Part shown: one piece after another, positions 1 to 8,435 of the stretch
Numbering within the stretch: position 1 is the first letter of the stretch
How the letters are laid out: every line of letters starts with the position of its first letter
NCBI RefSeq assembly: GCF_017875735.1
Contig: NZ_JAGGMZ010000001.1
Coordinates: forward strand, 3,224,001-3,288,000
From: Arthrobacter sp. CAN_C5
GTDB taxonomy: Bacteria; Actinomycetota; Actinomycetes; Actinomycetales; Micrococcaceae
Length of the DNA stretch: 64,000 nt
Reading direction: 5' to 3'
Translations under genes and position numbers: made by a program
Notes under the pieces: model-generated
The model's database searches: none
Seen by the model: only the letters and a program-made list of their open reading frames with translations
Told to the model about the DNA's origin: nothing

Positions 1-204
1 CTGAAGTCGGTGACCGCCAGCTAGGAGCCCGCGCCGGCGCTCTAGTCCCACAGCGGGTTCCTTCTTTCCCACCGGCAGCGCTTAGTCACTGGGAATGTCT
101 GGACTATCCCACTGAACGGTCCCCATCGGTGGGAAGCAAGCTGGCCCGCACCACTGTACGCTCGACATTTAAGGCATTTCGGCCGGTTCGAGAAGGGTAA
201 CGGC
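1..204. other. left-edge sequence without a confident gene
   Basis: Plus-strand frame 1 reads seven sense codons and then TAG at positions 22-24, so this could be the last codons of a gene lying mostly outside the window. That is too short to identify. The remaining sequence up to the GTG at 205 shows no clear hairpin. The reading frames that stay open here have no convincing start or recognisable motif. The only usable signal is the AAGGG ribosome site just before 205. Confidence 0.3.
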
Positions 205-1089
205 GTGAGCGAGGACAGGGCGATCCCGGGCGGAGTACTGATTGCCGGTTGCGGTGATCTGGGGACCGAAGCCGGGCTGAGATTCGCGGCGGCCGGACAC
301 CGGGTGACCGGGTGGCGGAGGTCGGCGGACAAGCTACCGGCACACTTCGACGGGGTCGCCGTGGATCTCACCGGCGAGTTGCCGACCATCCCGCTGGACA
401 CGAACATTGTGGTGATGGCTACCGCAGCCGACGGCCGCACCGAGGACGCCTACCGTGCCGCCTATCTGGAGGCCACCGGCAATCTCCTCGACGCCCTGGA
501 CCGGGACGGCATCGACGCACGCATACTCCTGGTGTCCTCCACCGCCGTGTACGGGGGCGACGACGGCGAGTGGATCGACGAATCCCACCCCGTGGCTCCG
601 GCCACCCCAACGGCGACCATCCTGGCCAGCACCGAGGAGCTCCTGCGAGCCCGCCGCCCGGACGCCATTATCCTGCGGCTGTCGGGGATCTACGGGCCCG
701 GGCGTACCCGGCTGATCGACCAGCTGACGGCGGGAACCGCCGTCGTCCCGCAGGAGATCCAGTGGACCAACCGGATCCACCGCGATGACGCGGCCGCGGC
801 CATTGTGCACCTGACCACGCAGGTCAGCAACCCCGGGACCGAGTACATCGGGGTCGACAATGAACCCGTTGACCAGGGTGAGGTGGTCGAGTTCCTCGCC
901 GCGCAGTTGGGTCTACCGACCCCGCCGGTGGGACCGTCGTCGTCGGCCAGGACCGGCGGAACGAAGCGGGGAACCGGGAAGCGCCTCAGCAACGCGGCGC
1001 TGCTGGCCACGGGGTTCGGGTTTACCTATCCGACGTTCCGCGAGGGGTACCTGGCCGTCATCAATGGTGACGGGGTCAGGCACCCCTAG
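205..1089 (+). CDS. NAD(P)-dependent epimerase/dehydratase family protein
   Basis: Extended short-chain dehydrogenase/reductase of 294 residues. A Rossmann fold opens with GCGDLG near residues 15-20, preceded by a beta strand. An SSTAVYG segment and a later LSGIYGPG segment fit the central and substrate-binding parts of atypical SDR epimerases (YeeZ-like group). The catalytic YxxxK pair is not obvious, which is common in atypical SDRs, so the reaction cannot be stated. The GTG start at 205 has an AAGGG ribosome site seven bases upstream. The gene converges on the exporter at 1107 with only 17 bases between stops. Family placement is good; the substrate is unknown. Confidence 0.8.
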   Translation: MSEDRAIPGGVLIAGCGDLGTEAGLRFAAAGHRVTGWRRSADKLPAHFDGVAVDLTGELPTIPLDTNIVVMATAADGRTEDAYRAAYLEATGNLLDALDRDGIDARILLVSSTAVYGGDDGEWIDESHPVAPATPTATILASTEELLRARRPDAIILRLSGIYGPGRTRLIDQLTAGTAVVPQEIQWTNRIHRDDAAAAIVHLTTQVSNPGTEYIGVDNEPVDQGEVVEFLAAQLGLPTPPVGPSSSARTGGTKRGTGKRLSNAALLATGFGFTYPTFREGYLAVINGDGVRHP

Positions 1090-1106
1090 CCCTCGTGCCG
1101 GGCCGG

Positions 1107-2621
1107 TTAGTGAACGGCTGGTACTCCGGCGCCGTCGACTGGAGCCTCTGCGGCGTCGACCGGCGTGTCTTCGGGCTTCCGGATGAAGAAGGCCGCTACG
1201 ACGGCGAACATGAAGACGATCGCGCCGCAGAAGAACGCGGCCTGGATGCCACCGGCTTCGGCGGCCACCTCGGAGGCGCCGTCGTCGAGCAGTGCGGTGG
1301 CCTGGATGGTCAGGACCGAGATGAACAGGGCGGTGCCTGCAGCACCCGCAAGCTGCTGGACGGTGCCCACGATGGCACTGCCGTGTGAGTAGAGCTGCGG
1401 GCGGACGGACCCGAGAGCCGAGGTCAGCAGCGGGGTGAACATCAGGGCGAGGCCGATGCTGAGGAAGACGTGGGCCACCATCACCATGAGGAAGGGGGTG
1501 GTTTCGCTGAGCATCGTCAGACCCCAGAAAACCAGGCTGACAAGGATCGCGCCCGGCACCACGAGGACCCGGGGGCCGCGCCTGTCATAGATGCGGCCGA
1601 CTATCGGGCCGAGCAGTCCCATGGTCAGGCCGCCCGGGAACAGCAGCATACCCGCTACCACTGGGGAGAGCCCGAGCACGTTCTGGACGTAGAGGGGCAG
1701 CAGGATGATGGTTCCGAAAAGCGCCATCATGGACACCGAAATGACCAGGATGGAGATGGTGAAGGTGCGGGACTTGAAGGTCCGCAGGTCCAGCAGGGCA
1801 CGGTCGGCGCGCTGCAGGCTGCGCTGCCGGAGGATGAACAGCACCAGGGCCACACCGCCGACGACGAGTGGCAGCCAGGGTGGCACCGGTCCCCCGCCTT
1901 CGGCAGCCTCGCCGAACTGGCTGAGACCGTAGATGATCCCACCGAAGGCAAGCGCCGAGAGGATGACCGAGAGGACGTCAATGGGCAGGCGGCGTGGCGT
2001 GGTGACGTTCTGGATGCGGGTGGCACCGAGGACCAGTGCGCCGACGGCGATGGGGAGGACCAGCCAGAACAGCCAGCGCCAGTCCAGCACGCTGAGGATC
2101 AGGCCGGACACGGTGGGGCCGATGGCCGGCGCCACGGAGATCACGATGGCGATATTGCCCATGGTACGGCCGCGGGAGGCCGGGGGGACGAGCGTCATCA
2201 CGGTGGTCATCAGGAGCGGCATCATGATGGCGGTGCCGCTGGCCTGGATGATCCTGCCGACCAGGAGCACCTCAAACCCTGGGGCGAGCGCCGAGACCAG
2301 GGTGCCGAGGCTGAACAGGGACATGGCGGCCATGAATACGGGACGGGTATGGAACCGTTGCAGCAGGAACCCGGTGACCGGGATGACCACTGCCATGGTG
2401 AGCATGAAGGCCGTGGTGAGCCACTGCCCGGCGCTGACGGTGATGCCCAGGTCAACCGTGAGTGTCTGCAGCGCAACGCTCATGATCGTCTCGTTCAGGA
2501 TCACCACAAAAGCCGACACCAGCAGCAGCGAGATCACCAGCCGGTTGCGTTTGGCGTTGTCGATGTCGTCCGGACGCTCGGCCGACTGGGTCTCAGTGGC
2601 GGGCGGGGCACTATGGGGCAC
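1107..2621 (-). CDS. MFS drug/proton antiporter, DHA2 (14-TM) family
   Basis: Predicted integral membrane exporter of about 504 residues. The hydrophobic pattern fits 14 membrane helices, as in EmrB/QacA-type proton-driven multidrug efflux pumps. The helix 4-5 region carries VGRIIQASGTA followed by SRGRTMGN. The later VAPAIGPTVSGL segment matches the antiporter motif C of drug exporters. I place the start at the GTG at 2621 because AGGA lies six to seven bases upstream; an in-frame ATG at 2669 has no such site. The C-terminal tail is short and rich in Ala and Pro. No regulator sits beside it, so the substrate is unknown. Confidence 0.88.
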   Translation of the reverse strand: MPHSAPPATETQSAERPDDIDNAKRNRLVISLLLVSAFVVILNETIMSVALQTLTVDLGITVSAGQWLTTAFMLTMAVVIPVTGFLLQRFHTRPVFMAAMSLFSLGTLVSALAPGFEVLLVGRIIQASGTAIMMPLLMTTVMTLVPPASRGRTMGNIAIVISVAPAIGPTVSGLILSVLDWRWLFWLVLPIAVGALVLGATRIQNVTTPRRLPIDVLSVILSALAFGGIIYGLSQFGEAAEGGGPVPPWLPLVVGGVALVLFILRQRSLQRADRALLDLRTFKSRTFTISILVISVSMMALFGTIILLPLYVQNVLGLSPVVAGMLLFPGGLTMGLLGPIVGRIYDRRGPRVLVVPGAILVSLVFWGLTMLSETTPFLMVMVAHVFLSIGLALMFTPLLTSALGSVRPQLYSHGSAIVGTVQQLAGAAGTALFISVLTIQATALLDDGASEVAAEAGGIQAAFFCGAIVFMFAVVAAFFIRKPEDTPVDAAEAPVDGAGVPAVH

Positions 2622-2714
2622 GGAAGGTCCTTCGAAAGGGTGTGGGCGCGGAAATCCTACTAGCGGCAACGCCGGGAGGATTGGCTTCTATTCCGGCCTG
2701 ATTTTGGCGGGCGC

Positions 2715-3758
2715 CTATTGACGGCTGTCCCCGGACGACGTCGGCACGTACCCGAGCATCTTGTCCACCGGATGGGGCAGCGCCTTCCCGGCATGCCAGG
2801 TGAGGAAGTTGCGTTCGAACTGAAGCGCCAGATCGTCCAGCCAGGAGTCGGCGTCGCTGGCCATGTGGGGTGAGATGAGCACCTGGTCCATCCCCCAGAG
2901 CGGGCTGGAGGGCGGTAGCGGCTCGACGGCGAAGGTGTCCAGCACTGCCCCGGCGATGCCACCGTTGTCGAGCACGCGCACCAATGCCGCCTCATCCACC
3001 AGCTTTCCCCTCCCCACGTTGATCAGGACCGAGGTGGAAGCCATGGCGTCAAGCACCGCGGCGCTGACCATTCCGTTGGTCTGTGGGGTCAGCGGTGCCA
3101 CCAGGACCAGATAGTCGTAGCCGCCGGCCAGGGCCGCCAGGTCGGAGCTGGCATGGACTGTACCGAAGTCGGGGTCGTTCGTGCGGGCGTTCCGGCCGGC
3201 GCCGTCGACCCTGGCTCCGGCCGCCGTCAGGAGCCGTGCGGTGCACCGCCCGATGCTGCCGGTGCCCACCACGAGGACCCGGGAACCGGCGATGTTCCGG
3301 GTGGTGCGTCGACCCCAGACCAACTGGCGCTGAAAGTCCCGGGTCTGACCGAAGCCTTTGGCGGCGAAGAGCATGGCGCCGAGTACGTACTCGGCCATGG
3401 GGCGATCAAACACGCCGTGCGCATTGGTCACGGTGACCGGCGAGTTGACCAGTCCCGGGAACAGCAGTTTGTCGACGCCGGCCGCCGCCACGTGGAGCCA
3501 CTGCAGGGAACCTGCGTGTTGCCAGGCCGGTTCCAGTGCGCCCGAGAAGAAATCCCAGAGGTAGAGCACGTCGGCCCCGTCGATGGCTGCCGGCAGGCCG
3601 GCCGCGTCCGTCTCGCGGATGTCCGCGAGAGCTGCGACGCGCTCCAGTCCGATCACGGGCCGGTCCCCCACCAGGACTGCGACGATGGGCCTGCGGTCGG
3701 CGGGGGTGGAACTGGAAGGGGTAGAACTGGTGAGGTTGGACGAGGTCATGGTCAGCAT
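2715..3758 (-). CDS. D-2-hydroxyacid dehydrogenase (NAD-binding)
   Basis: About 347 residues with the two-domain architecture of D-isomer-specific 2-hydroxyacid dehydrogenases, which reduce 2-keto acids or oxidise D-2-hydroxy acids with NAD(P). The nucleotide-binding motif is VVGTGSIG. The catalytic triad residues are visible: Arg in NVGRGKL, Glu in the FAVEPLP segment and His in ISPHMAS. An N-terminal Ser/Thr/Pro-rich tail of about 20 residues precedes the first beta strand. Start choice is uncertain among three close ATGs (3773, 3758, 3749), none with a strong ribosome site. It is divergent from the ROK gene. Substrate is not predictable. Confidence 0.85.
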   Translation of the reverse strand: MLTMTSSNLTSSTPSSSTPADRRPIVAVLVGDRPVIGLERVAALADIRETDAAGLPAAIDGADVLYLWDFFSGALEPAWQHAGSLQWLHVAAAGVDKLLFPGLVNSPVTVTNAHGVFDRPMAEYVLGAMLFAAKGFGQTRDFQRQLVWGRRTTRNIAGSRVLVVGTGSIGRCTARLLTAAGARVDGAGRNARTNDPDFGTVHASSDLAALAGGYDYLVLVAPLTPQTNGMVSAAVLDAMASTSVLINVGRGKLVDEAALVRVLDNGGIAGAVLDTFAVEPLPPSSPLWGMDQVLISPHMASDADSWLDDLALQFERNFLTWHAGKALPHPVDKMLGYVPTSSGDSRQ

Positions 3759-3931
3759 TTTCCCACGGCACACCCCAGGTGAAGCACGAGCGGACGGCCG
3801 CGCTGCACTCGTTGAGCCGAGCGCTACTGGTGGCTCCGCGGCGAAGATCGGCTATCCCTGTGGCGGTAAATTAGTTCTAGCCTGGAAGAAATAGGATCAG
3901 GGTGGAACCAACAGACCTGAGGAGACCGATC

Positions 3932-5044
3932 ATGGCGAGCAGTGGAGAAGTGGCAGTCGCACGTGCGGTGCTGATTCACGGACCCTTGTCCCGGGCAGCG
4001 CTGACGGCACGGCTCGACCTGTCGGCCGCCAGCCTGACCCGTCTGGCGAAACCCTTGCTGGATAGCGGGGTACTCGTGGAGGTCAACGACGTCGCCGACG
4101 GTTCAGTGGGACGCCCATCGCGGCCACTCGACATCGCCCCCCATAAAGGCCGATTCGTCGGGGTGAAGCTCACGGGAACCCACCTTTACGCCGTATCGAC
4201 CGGAATTCGGGCGGAACCGATGGCATGGATTGATCACCCGCTAACGGACCGCAGCCCGGGGGGCGTCATCGACGACATAGCCCGCAGCATCAACAATCTG
4301 GAGATCGAGGACCTCACCGGCGTCGGCGTCAGCCTGGGCGGCTTTGTTCGGCACGGGGTCGTGGAGCACGCACCCTTTCTGGAGTGGCACGGCGTCCACC
4401 TCGCGGAGCTGCTGTCGGAACGCGTGGGCGCACCAGTCACCGTCGAAAACGACGTCGTCGCCCTCGCCGAAGCAGAGCGCTGGTTCGGCATAGGCCGCGA
4501 CCTTCCGGGATTCGCGATCGTCACGATCGGAGCGGGTGTCGGCTACGGCCTGGTGGTGGGCGGCCAGGCTGTGCGTACCGTCGACGCCGGAGCGGGCACC
4601 GGCGGTCACATCCCGCTCGCAGCGGGCGGACCCGTGTGCCCAGATGGCCATCGGGGCTGCGCACAGGCCGTGCTCACATCCGGAGCGATCGCAGGGCAGG
4701 TTTCGGCTGCACTCCAGAGGCCCGTCAGCTACGACGAAGTCCTCCGGTTGGCATCCGCCGGTGAGCCTTCAGCACAGACCGTGGTCAACGCGGCGGGCGA
4801 TGCCCTCGGCAGATTCATCGCCCTTGCGGCCAATCTCACCCTTCAATCCTCGGTGGTGCTGGCCGGTGAGGGAATCGGAATTTACGACCTCGTTGCCCAC
4901 CGCGTCACCAATGCTGTCCACGCTGAGCGGGGGCCCAACGCCGAACCGGTACACATTCACGTGGACCGCTCCGGTTTCCGCGCGTGGGCGCGGGGAGCGG
5001 CCGCTGTCTCGATCCAAACGGCAATCCACCGGCTTCCCGCCTAG
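3932..5044 (+). CDS. ROK family transcriptional regulator/sugar kinase-like protein
   Basis: About 370 residues. An N-terminal winged helix-turn-helix (SRAALTARLDLSAASLTRL) precedes a ROK domain, as in NagC/XylR-type repressors that sense sugars. The kinase-fold segment VENDVVALAEAE retains the conserved END Asp. The zinc motif, normally CxCGxxGCxE, reads CPDGHRGCAQ: one Cys is Asp and the final Glu is Gln. ATG 3932 is preferred over GTG 3902 because GGAG lies seven bases upstream. Divergent from the hydroxyacid dehydrogenase, which it might control (inference). Not obviously linked to a sugar operon. Confidence 0.85.
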   Translation: MASSGEVAVARAVLIHGPLSRAALTARLDLSAASLTRLAKPLLDSGVLVEVNDVADGSVGRPSRPLDIAPHKGRFVGVKLTGTHLYAVSTGIRAEPMAWIDHPLTDRSPGGVIDDIARSINNLEIEDLTGVGVSLGGFVRHGVVEHAPFLEWHGVHLAELLSERVGAPVTVENDVVALAEAERWFGIGRDLPGFAIVTIGAGVGYGLVVGGQAVRTVDAGAGTGGHIPLAAGGPVCPDGHRGCAQAVLTSGAIAGQVSAALQRPVSYDEVLRLASAGEPSAQTVVNAAGDALGRFIALAANLTLQSSVVLAGEGIGIYDLVAHRVTNAVHAERGPNAEPVHIHVDRSGFRAWARGAAAVSIQTAIHRLPA

Positions 5045-5102
5045 CGGGGCAGGTGCGGCCCGCCGGAGCGTTCGGCGCGTCATGCCCGTCAGAGCATGCC
5101 GC

Positions 5103-5999
5103 TCAGAGAAAGGCGAGGATCTCCTGCAGGACGTCCTCGGGCGCCTCCTCGGGGAGGTAGTGTCCGGCATCGAGCGCGCGGCCGGTGGCAGTTGGGGCCA
5201 CCGCCCGCCAGAGGGCCAGCGGGTCGAACTGCTTGCCGACGACTCCGTGCTCGCCCCACAGGACCCGCAGCGGGGTGTCGATCAGGAGACCGTGGTTCCG
5301 GTCGTGGCGGTCGTGCTCCAGGTCGATGGTCGACGACGCCCGGTAGTCCTCACACATGGCGTGCACCGCACCGGGCCTGGACAGGGCGCCAACATACCGG
5401 TCCAGGACCTCTGCCGGGAACGGGGCGAGCCCGGCGTACCGGCTGCCCATCAGATTCTCGATGTAGGCCCTCGGGTTGGCTTCGATCAGCGACTCGGGCA
5501 ACGGCTCCGGCTGGATCAGGAAGAACCAGTGGAAGTAGGCCTCGGCGAACGCCCGGTCTGTGGATTCATACATGTCAAGGGTCGGGGCGATGTCCAAAAG
5601 GATCGCGGCGGTCACCCGGTCCGGGTAATCGGCGACCAGCCGGTGGGCCACGCGGGCGCCCCGGTCGTGGGCGCAGACCGCGAACTGTTCGAAGCCGCGC
5701 TCAGCACCGAAGTGTTGCATCAGCAGCGCCTGATCCCGGGCCATGGTGCGCTTGCTGTAGGTGAGGTGCTGCGGGTCGCTGGCCGGCAGACCCGACGAGC
5801 CATAACCCCGCAGGTCCGGCATCACCACCGTGTACTTTTCCGCGAGCCGGTCGGCGATCTTGTGCCACATCAGGTGGGACTCCGGGTGCCCATGCAGCAA
5901 CAGGAGAGCCGGCTTCGGATCGGCGGTCGGACGGGAGATCCGGCCTGCGATCTCGACGCCGTCAATCGTCGTCGCGAATTCCGTAAAAGCCTCAAACAT
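5103..5999 (-). CDS. alpha/beta hydrolase, haloacetate (fluoroacetate) dehalogenase-like
   Basis: 298 residues, alpha/beta-hydrolase fold. The residues that define fluoroacetate dehalogenases are all visible: nucleophile Asp112 followed by Arg113 (HDRGAR), Arg116, Asp136, His157-Trp158 in the cap (AYFHWFF), Tyr219 (CEDYRA) and catalytic His280. Members of this family hydrolyse the carbon-halogen bond of fluoro- or chloroacetate to glycolate through an ester intermediate, in the cytoplasm. The length is typical. Close relatives with the same residues may prefer other substrates, so the dehalogenase call is a family-level prediction. A strong hairpin at 6075-6120 separates it from katE. Confidence 0.82.
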   Translation of the reverse strand: MFEAFTEFATTIDGVEIAGRISRPTADPKPALLLLHGHPESHLMWHKIADRLAEKYTVVMPDLRGYGSSGLPASDPQHLTYSKRTMARDQALLMQHFGAERGFEQFAVCAHDRGARVAHRLVADYPDRVTAAILLDIAPTLDMYESTDRAFAEAYFHWFFLIQPEPLPESLIEANPRAYIENLMGSRYAGLAPFPAEVLDRYVGALSRPGAVHAMCEDYRASSTIDLEHDRHDRNHGLLIDTPLRVLWGEHGVVGKQFDPLALWRAVAPTATGRALDAGHYLPEEAPEDVLQEILAFL

Positions 6000-6074
6000 T
6001 CAGCACTTCCTGTTCTGGTGGCAGCCTGAACCCACAGTAGTTGTACTTCACGTCTCCGCCGCGGTTGGGCGTTA

Positions 6075-6120
6075 AACGACGACTGACCGCCGGACCGTTC
6101 TCCTGCGGTCAGTCGTCGTT
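6075..6120 (-). terminator. hairpin terminator after katE
   Basis: A perfect 16-bp inverted repeat (6075-6090 with 6105-6120, 14-base loop) starts eight bases past the katE stop. Read on the minus strand, the descending arm runs into TTTAAC, a short T tract. This fits a factor-independent terminator that insulates the dehalogenase-like gene downstream. Confidence 0.75.
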
Positions 6121-6127
6121 GATCTAT

Positions 6128-8341
6128 TTACTGCGCGGGTGCCGGAAAACGGTCCCAGACGCGGTGCTTGGCCAGCAGTTCACCTAGAGCGGTGAGCACA
6201 GGTGTGGCGTCACCGGTCACCACGCCCGGCGCATCGATGCTGATGGCACTGGCCTGCAGCACTGCTGCCACGTCGCCTACGCCACCGATGGCCTTGGAGT
6301 GCCTGAACGCCTCGGAAAGAAGCAGGGCAACCCGTGGGTCAATGGTGCCCCCCGGGGATCCTGCCTTCGCGTCCCGGCTGTTGGCGGCGTCGTCGCCCGG
6401 TGTCGCAGCGCCGGCGACGATCAGTGCGTCGAACTCGGTGGAGCGGGCGGTGAGGTAGGTCCGCTGGACCACCATGCCGCCGTCGAGCTTCCCGCCGGTG
6501 GGAGCGATGAGCAGCGGAACCATCCCGGCGTCGTGAATACCGCTGGTCAAGGTGGCAACGGCCGTGAGGTCGCTGTTGGCGTCGGCGATGATGCCGATGA
6601 TCCGGCCGTCGACCGGCCAGGTGCCGCCGATCTGCGAGACGGTGGGGCTTGGCTCGTGATCCTCGACCTGCACGGTTGGTGCTGGAGCTGTGAGACCGAG
6701 ACCCAGGGCTACCTCGGCAGCGAGACGCTCGTCGATGTTGGCCAGATGCTGGAGCTGGCGAACCCGCAGGGTCTCTTCGTAGACCTTGCCCAGTTCGAAG
6801 GTGTAGGAGGAGATGACGTGGTCCTGCTCCAGCGGGGTCAGGGACTTGAAGAACATCCGCACCTGGCTGAAGTGGTCCTCGAACGTGGCGGGGCTTTCCC
6901 TCACCTTCTGCGACGCGGGCAGTTCCTCAGGCACCTCAATGTAGGCGCTCATGTCCTCGCCCGCGAGGAATGGGCATCCGCCGTCGAGCGAGTTGGGCCG
7001 GTAGGGCGCCACTCCGCCGTGGACCGCTGTCTGGTGCATTCCGTCCCGGAGCATGTCATTGACCGGTGCGTGGGGTCGGTTGATCGGCAGCTGGGCGAAG
7101 TTCGGCCCTCCGAGACGACTGATCTGGGTATCGATGTAGGAGAACAGCCGGCCCTGCAGCAGGGGGTCGTTCGTGACGTCGATGCCCGGTACCAGGTGCC
7201 CCGGGTGGAAGGCGATCTGCTCTGTCTCAGCGAAGTAGTTGGTCGGATTTGCGTTCAGGGTCATCGTGCCGATGATCTGGACGGGAGCCAACTCTTCTGG
7301 GACAAACTTGGTGGGGTCCAGCAGGTCGATGCCTTCGAACATTTCGTCTTCGGTATCAGGGAACGTCTGGATGCCCAGGTCCCACTGCGGGAAGGCGCCG
7401 GCCTCAATCGAGTCGGCGAGGTCGCGGCGGTGGAAGTCGGGGTCCATGCCGTTGATGATCTGGGCTTCTTCCCAGACCAGCGAATGCACGCCCTGCTTGG
7501 GCTTCCAGTGGATCTTCACCAGCGTGGTCTCGCCCGCCTTGTTCTGGAGCCGGAAGGTGTGGACGCCGAAGCCTTCCATCGTCCGGTACGACCGCGGGAT
7601 TCCTCGATCGGACATGTTCCACATGGTGTGCGCCTGCGCTTCGCTATGCAGGGAGACGAAATCCCAGAACGTGTCGTGGGCACTCTGCGCCTGGGGGATC
7701 TCGCGGTCCGGGTGCGGTTTGCCTGCGTGGATCACGTCGGGGAACTTGATGGAGTCCTGGATGAAAAACACCGGGATGTTGTTTCCCACGAGGTCGTAGG
7801 TGCCCTCGTCGGTGTAGAACTTGGTGGCGAAGCCGCGGGTATCGCGCACCGCGTCAGCTGAGCCTCGCGAGCCCAACACTGTGGAGAATCGCACGAAGAC
7901 TGGCGTCTCGACGTCTTTGGCGAGGAAGCCAGCCTTCGTGACGCCTGCTGCGGCACCATTGGCCACAAAGGTTCCATGAGCACCAGCGCCGCGGGCGTGG
8001 ACGACACGCTCCGGGATGCGCTCGTGGTCGAAATGGGTAATCTTTTCGCGCAGGTGGTGGTCCTGCAGGAGCACCGGACCGCGGGGGCCCGCCTTAAGTG
8101 AGTGATCGGTGTCAGCGACCCGCGTGCCCTGGGCGGTGGTGAGGAAGCGCCCGCTCTGCGAGTTGACCGTTTTTGCTGCTCCGGTGGGGGTGCCGGTGGG
8201 CGACACCGTCTCGGGTGCGCCCTGATCTGGTTTGGGCGGCAGTGGCTCGCGAGGTTCCACCGGCTCCGTCAGGCTGGGAGGCTCCACCGAAGGTGCCCCG
8301 GGGATAGGCGGGGTGGTGCTCGGTGAATTCTCATCAGTCAT
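6128..8341 (-). CDS. katE: large-subunit catalase (hydroperoxidase II type)
   Basis: About 737 residues, the size of clade 2 catalases. These decompose hydrogen peroxide to water and oxygen using haem in the cytoplasm. The order is: a Pro/Glu-rich N-terminal tail; the distal His in RVVHARGAGAHG; Asn in VGNNIPVFFIQD; the proximal haem-ligand Tyr in LFSYIDTQ; then a flavodoxin/DJ-1-like C-terminal domain (GRIIGIIADANSDL onward) seen only in large catalases. ATG 8341 is chosen because GGAG lies seven bases upstream. A longer in-frame extension to 8536 would overlap the preceding gene's coding sequence. It lies 94 bases downstream of, and on the same strand as, the LOV protein gene. Confidence 0.95.
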   Translation of the reverse strand: MTDENSPSTTPPIPGAPSVEPPSLTEPVEPREPLPPKPDQGAPETVSPTGTPTGAAKTVNSQSGRFLTTAQGTRVADTDHSLKAGPRGPVLLQDHHLREKITHFDHERIPERVVHARGAGAHGTFVANGAAAGVTKAGFLAKDVETPVFVRFSTVLGSRGSADAVRDTRGFATKFYTDEGTYDLVGNNIPVFFIQDSIKFPDVIHAGKPHPDREIPQAQSAHDTFWDFVSLHSEAQAHTMWNMSDRGIPRSYRTMEGFGVHTFRLQNKAGETTLVKIHWKPKQGVHSLVWEEAQIINGMDPDFHRRDLADSIEAGAFPQWDLGIQTFPDTEDEMFEGIDLLDPTKFVPEELAPVQIIGTMTLNANPTNYFAETEQIAFHPGHLVPGIDVTNDPLLQGRLFSYIDTQISRLGGPNFAQLPINRPHAPVNDMLRDGMHQTAVHGGVAPYRPNSLDGGCPFLAGEDMSAYIEVPEELPASQKVRESPATFEDHFSQVRMFFKSLTPLEQDHVISSYTFELGKVYEETLRVRQLQHLANIDERLAAEVALGLGLTAPAPTVQVEDHEPSPTVSQIGGTWPVDGRIIGIIADANSDLTAVATLTSGIHDAGMVPLLIAPTGGKLDGGMVVQRTYLTARSTEFDALIVAGAATPGDDAANSRDAKAGSPGGTIDPRVALLLSEAFRHSKAIGGVGDVAAVLQASAISIDAPGVVTGDATPVLTALGELLAKHRVWDRFPAPAQ

Positions 8342-8435
8342 TGATCGCTCCAAACGCTCGGATGGGGCAGTGTTCCTGCTCCACCTTCCCAGCCTACACT
8401 TAATACTAAGCAGGCTTTGTAGTTTGACGAGATGG

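Noticed and set aside
1470-2663. 397-codon plus-strand frame opposite the DHA2 exporter
   Set aside because: Composition is Gly/Asp/His-rich without hydrophobic cores; the minus-strand gene has clear membrane helices and family motifs. It is a shadow of GC-rich third positions.
6299-7861. 520-codon plus-strand frame opposite katE
   Set aside because: katE is unmistakable on the other strand and the antisense translation has no motif.
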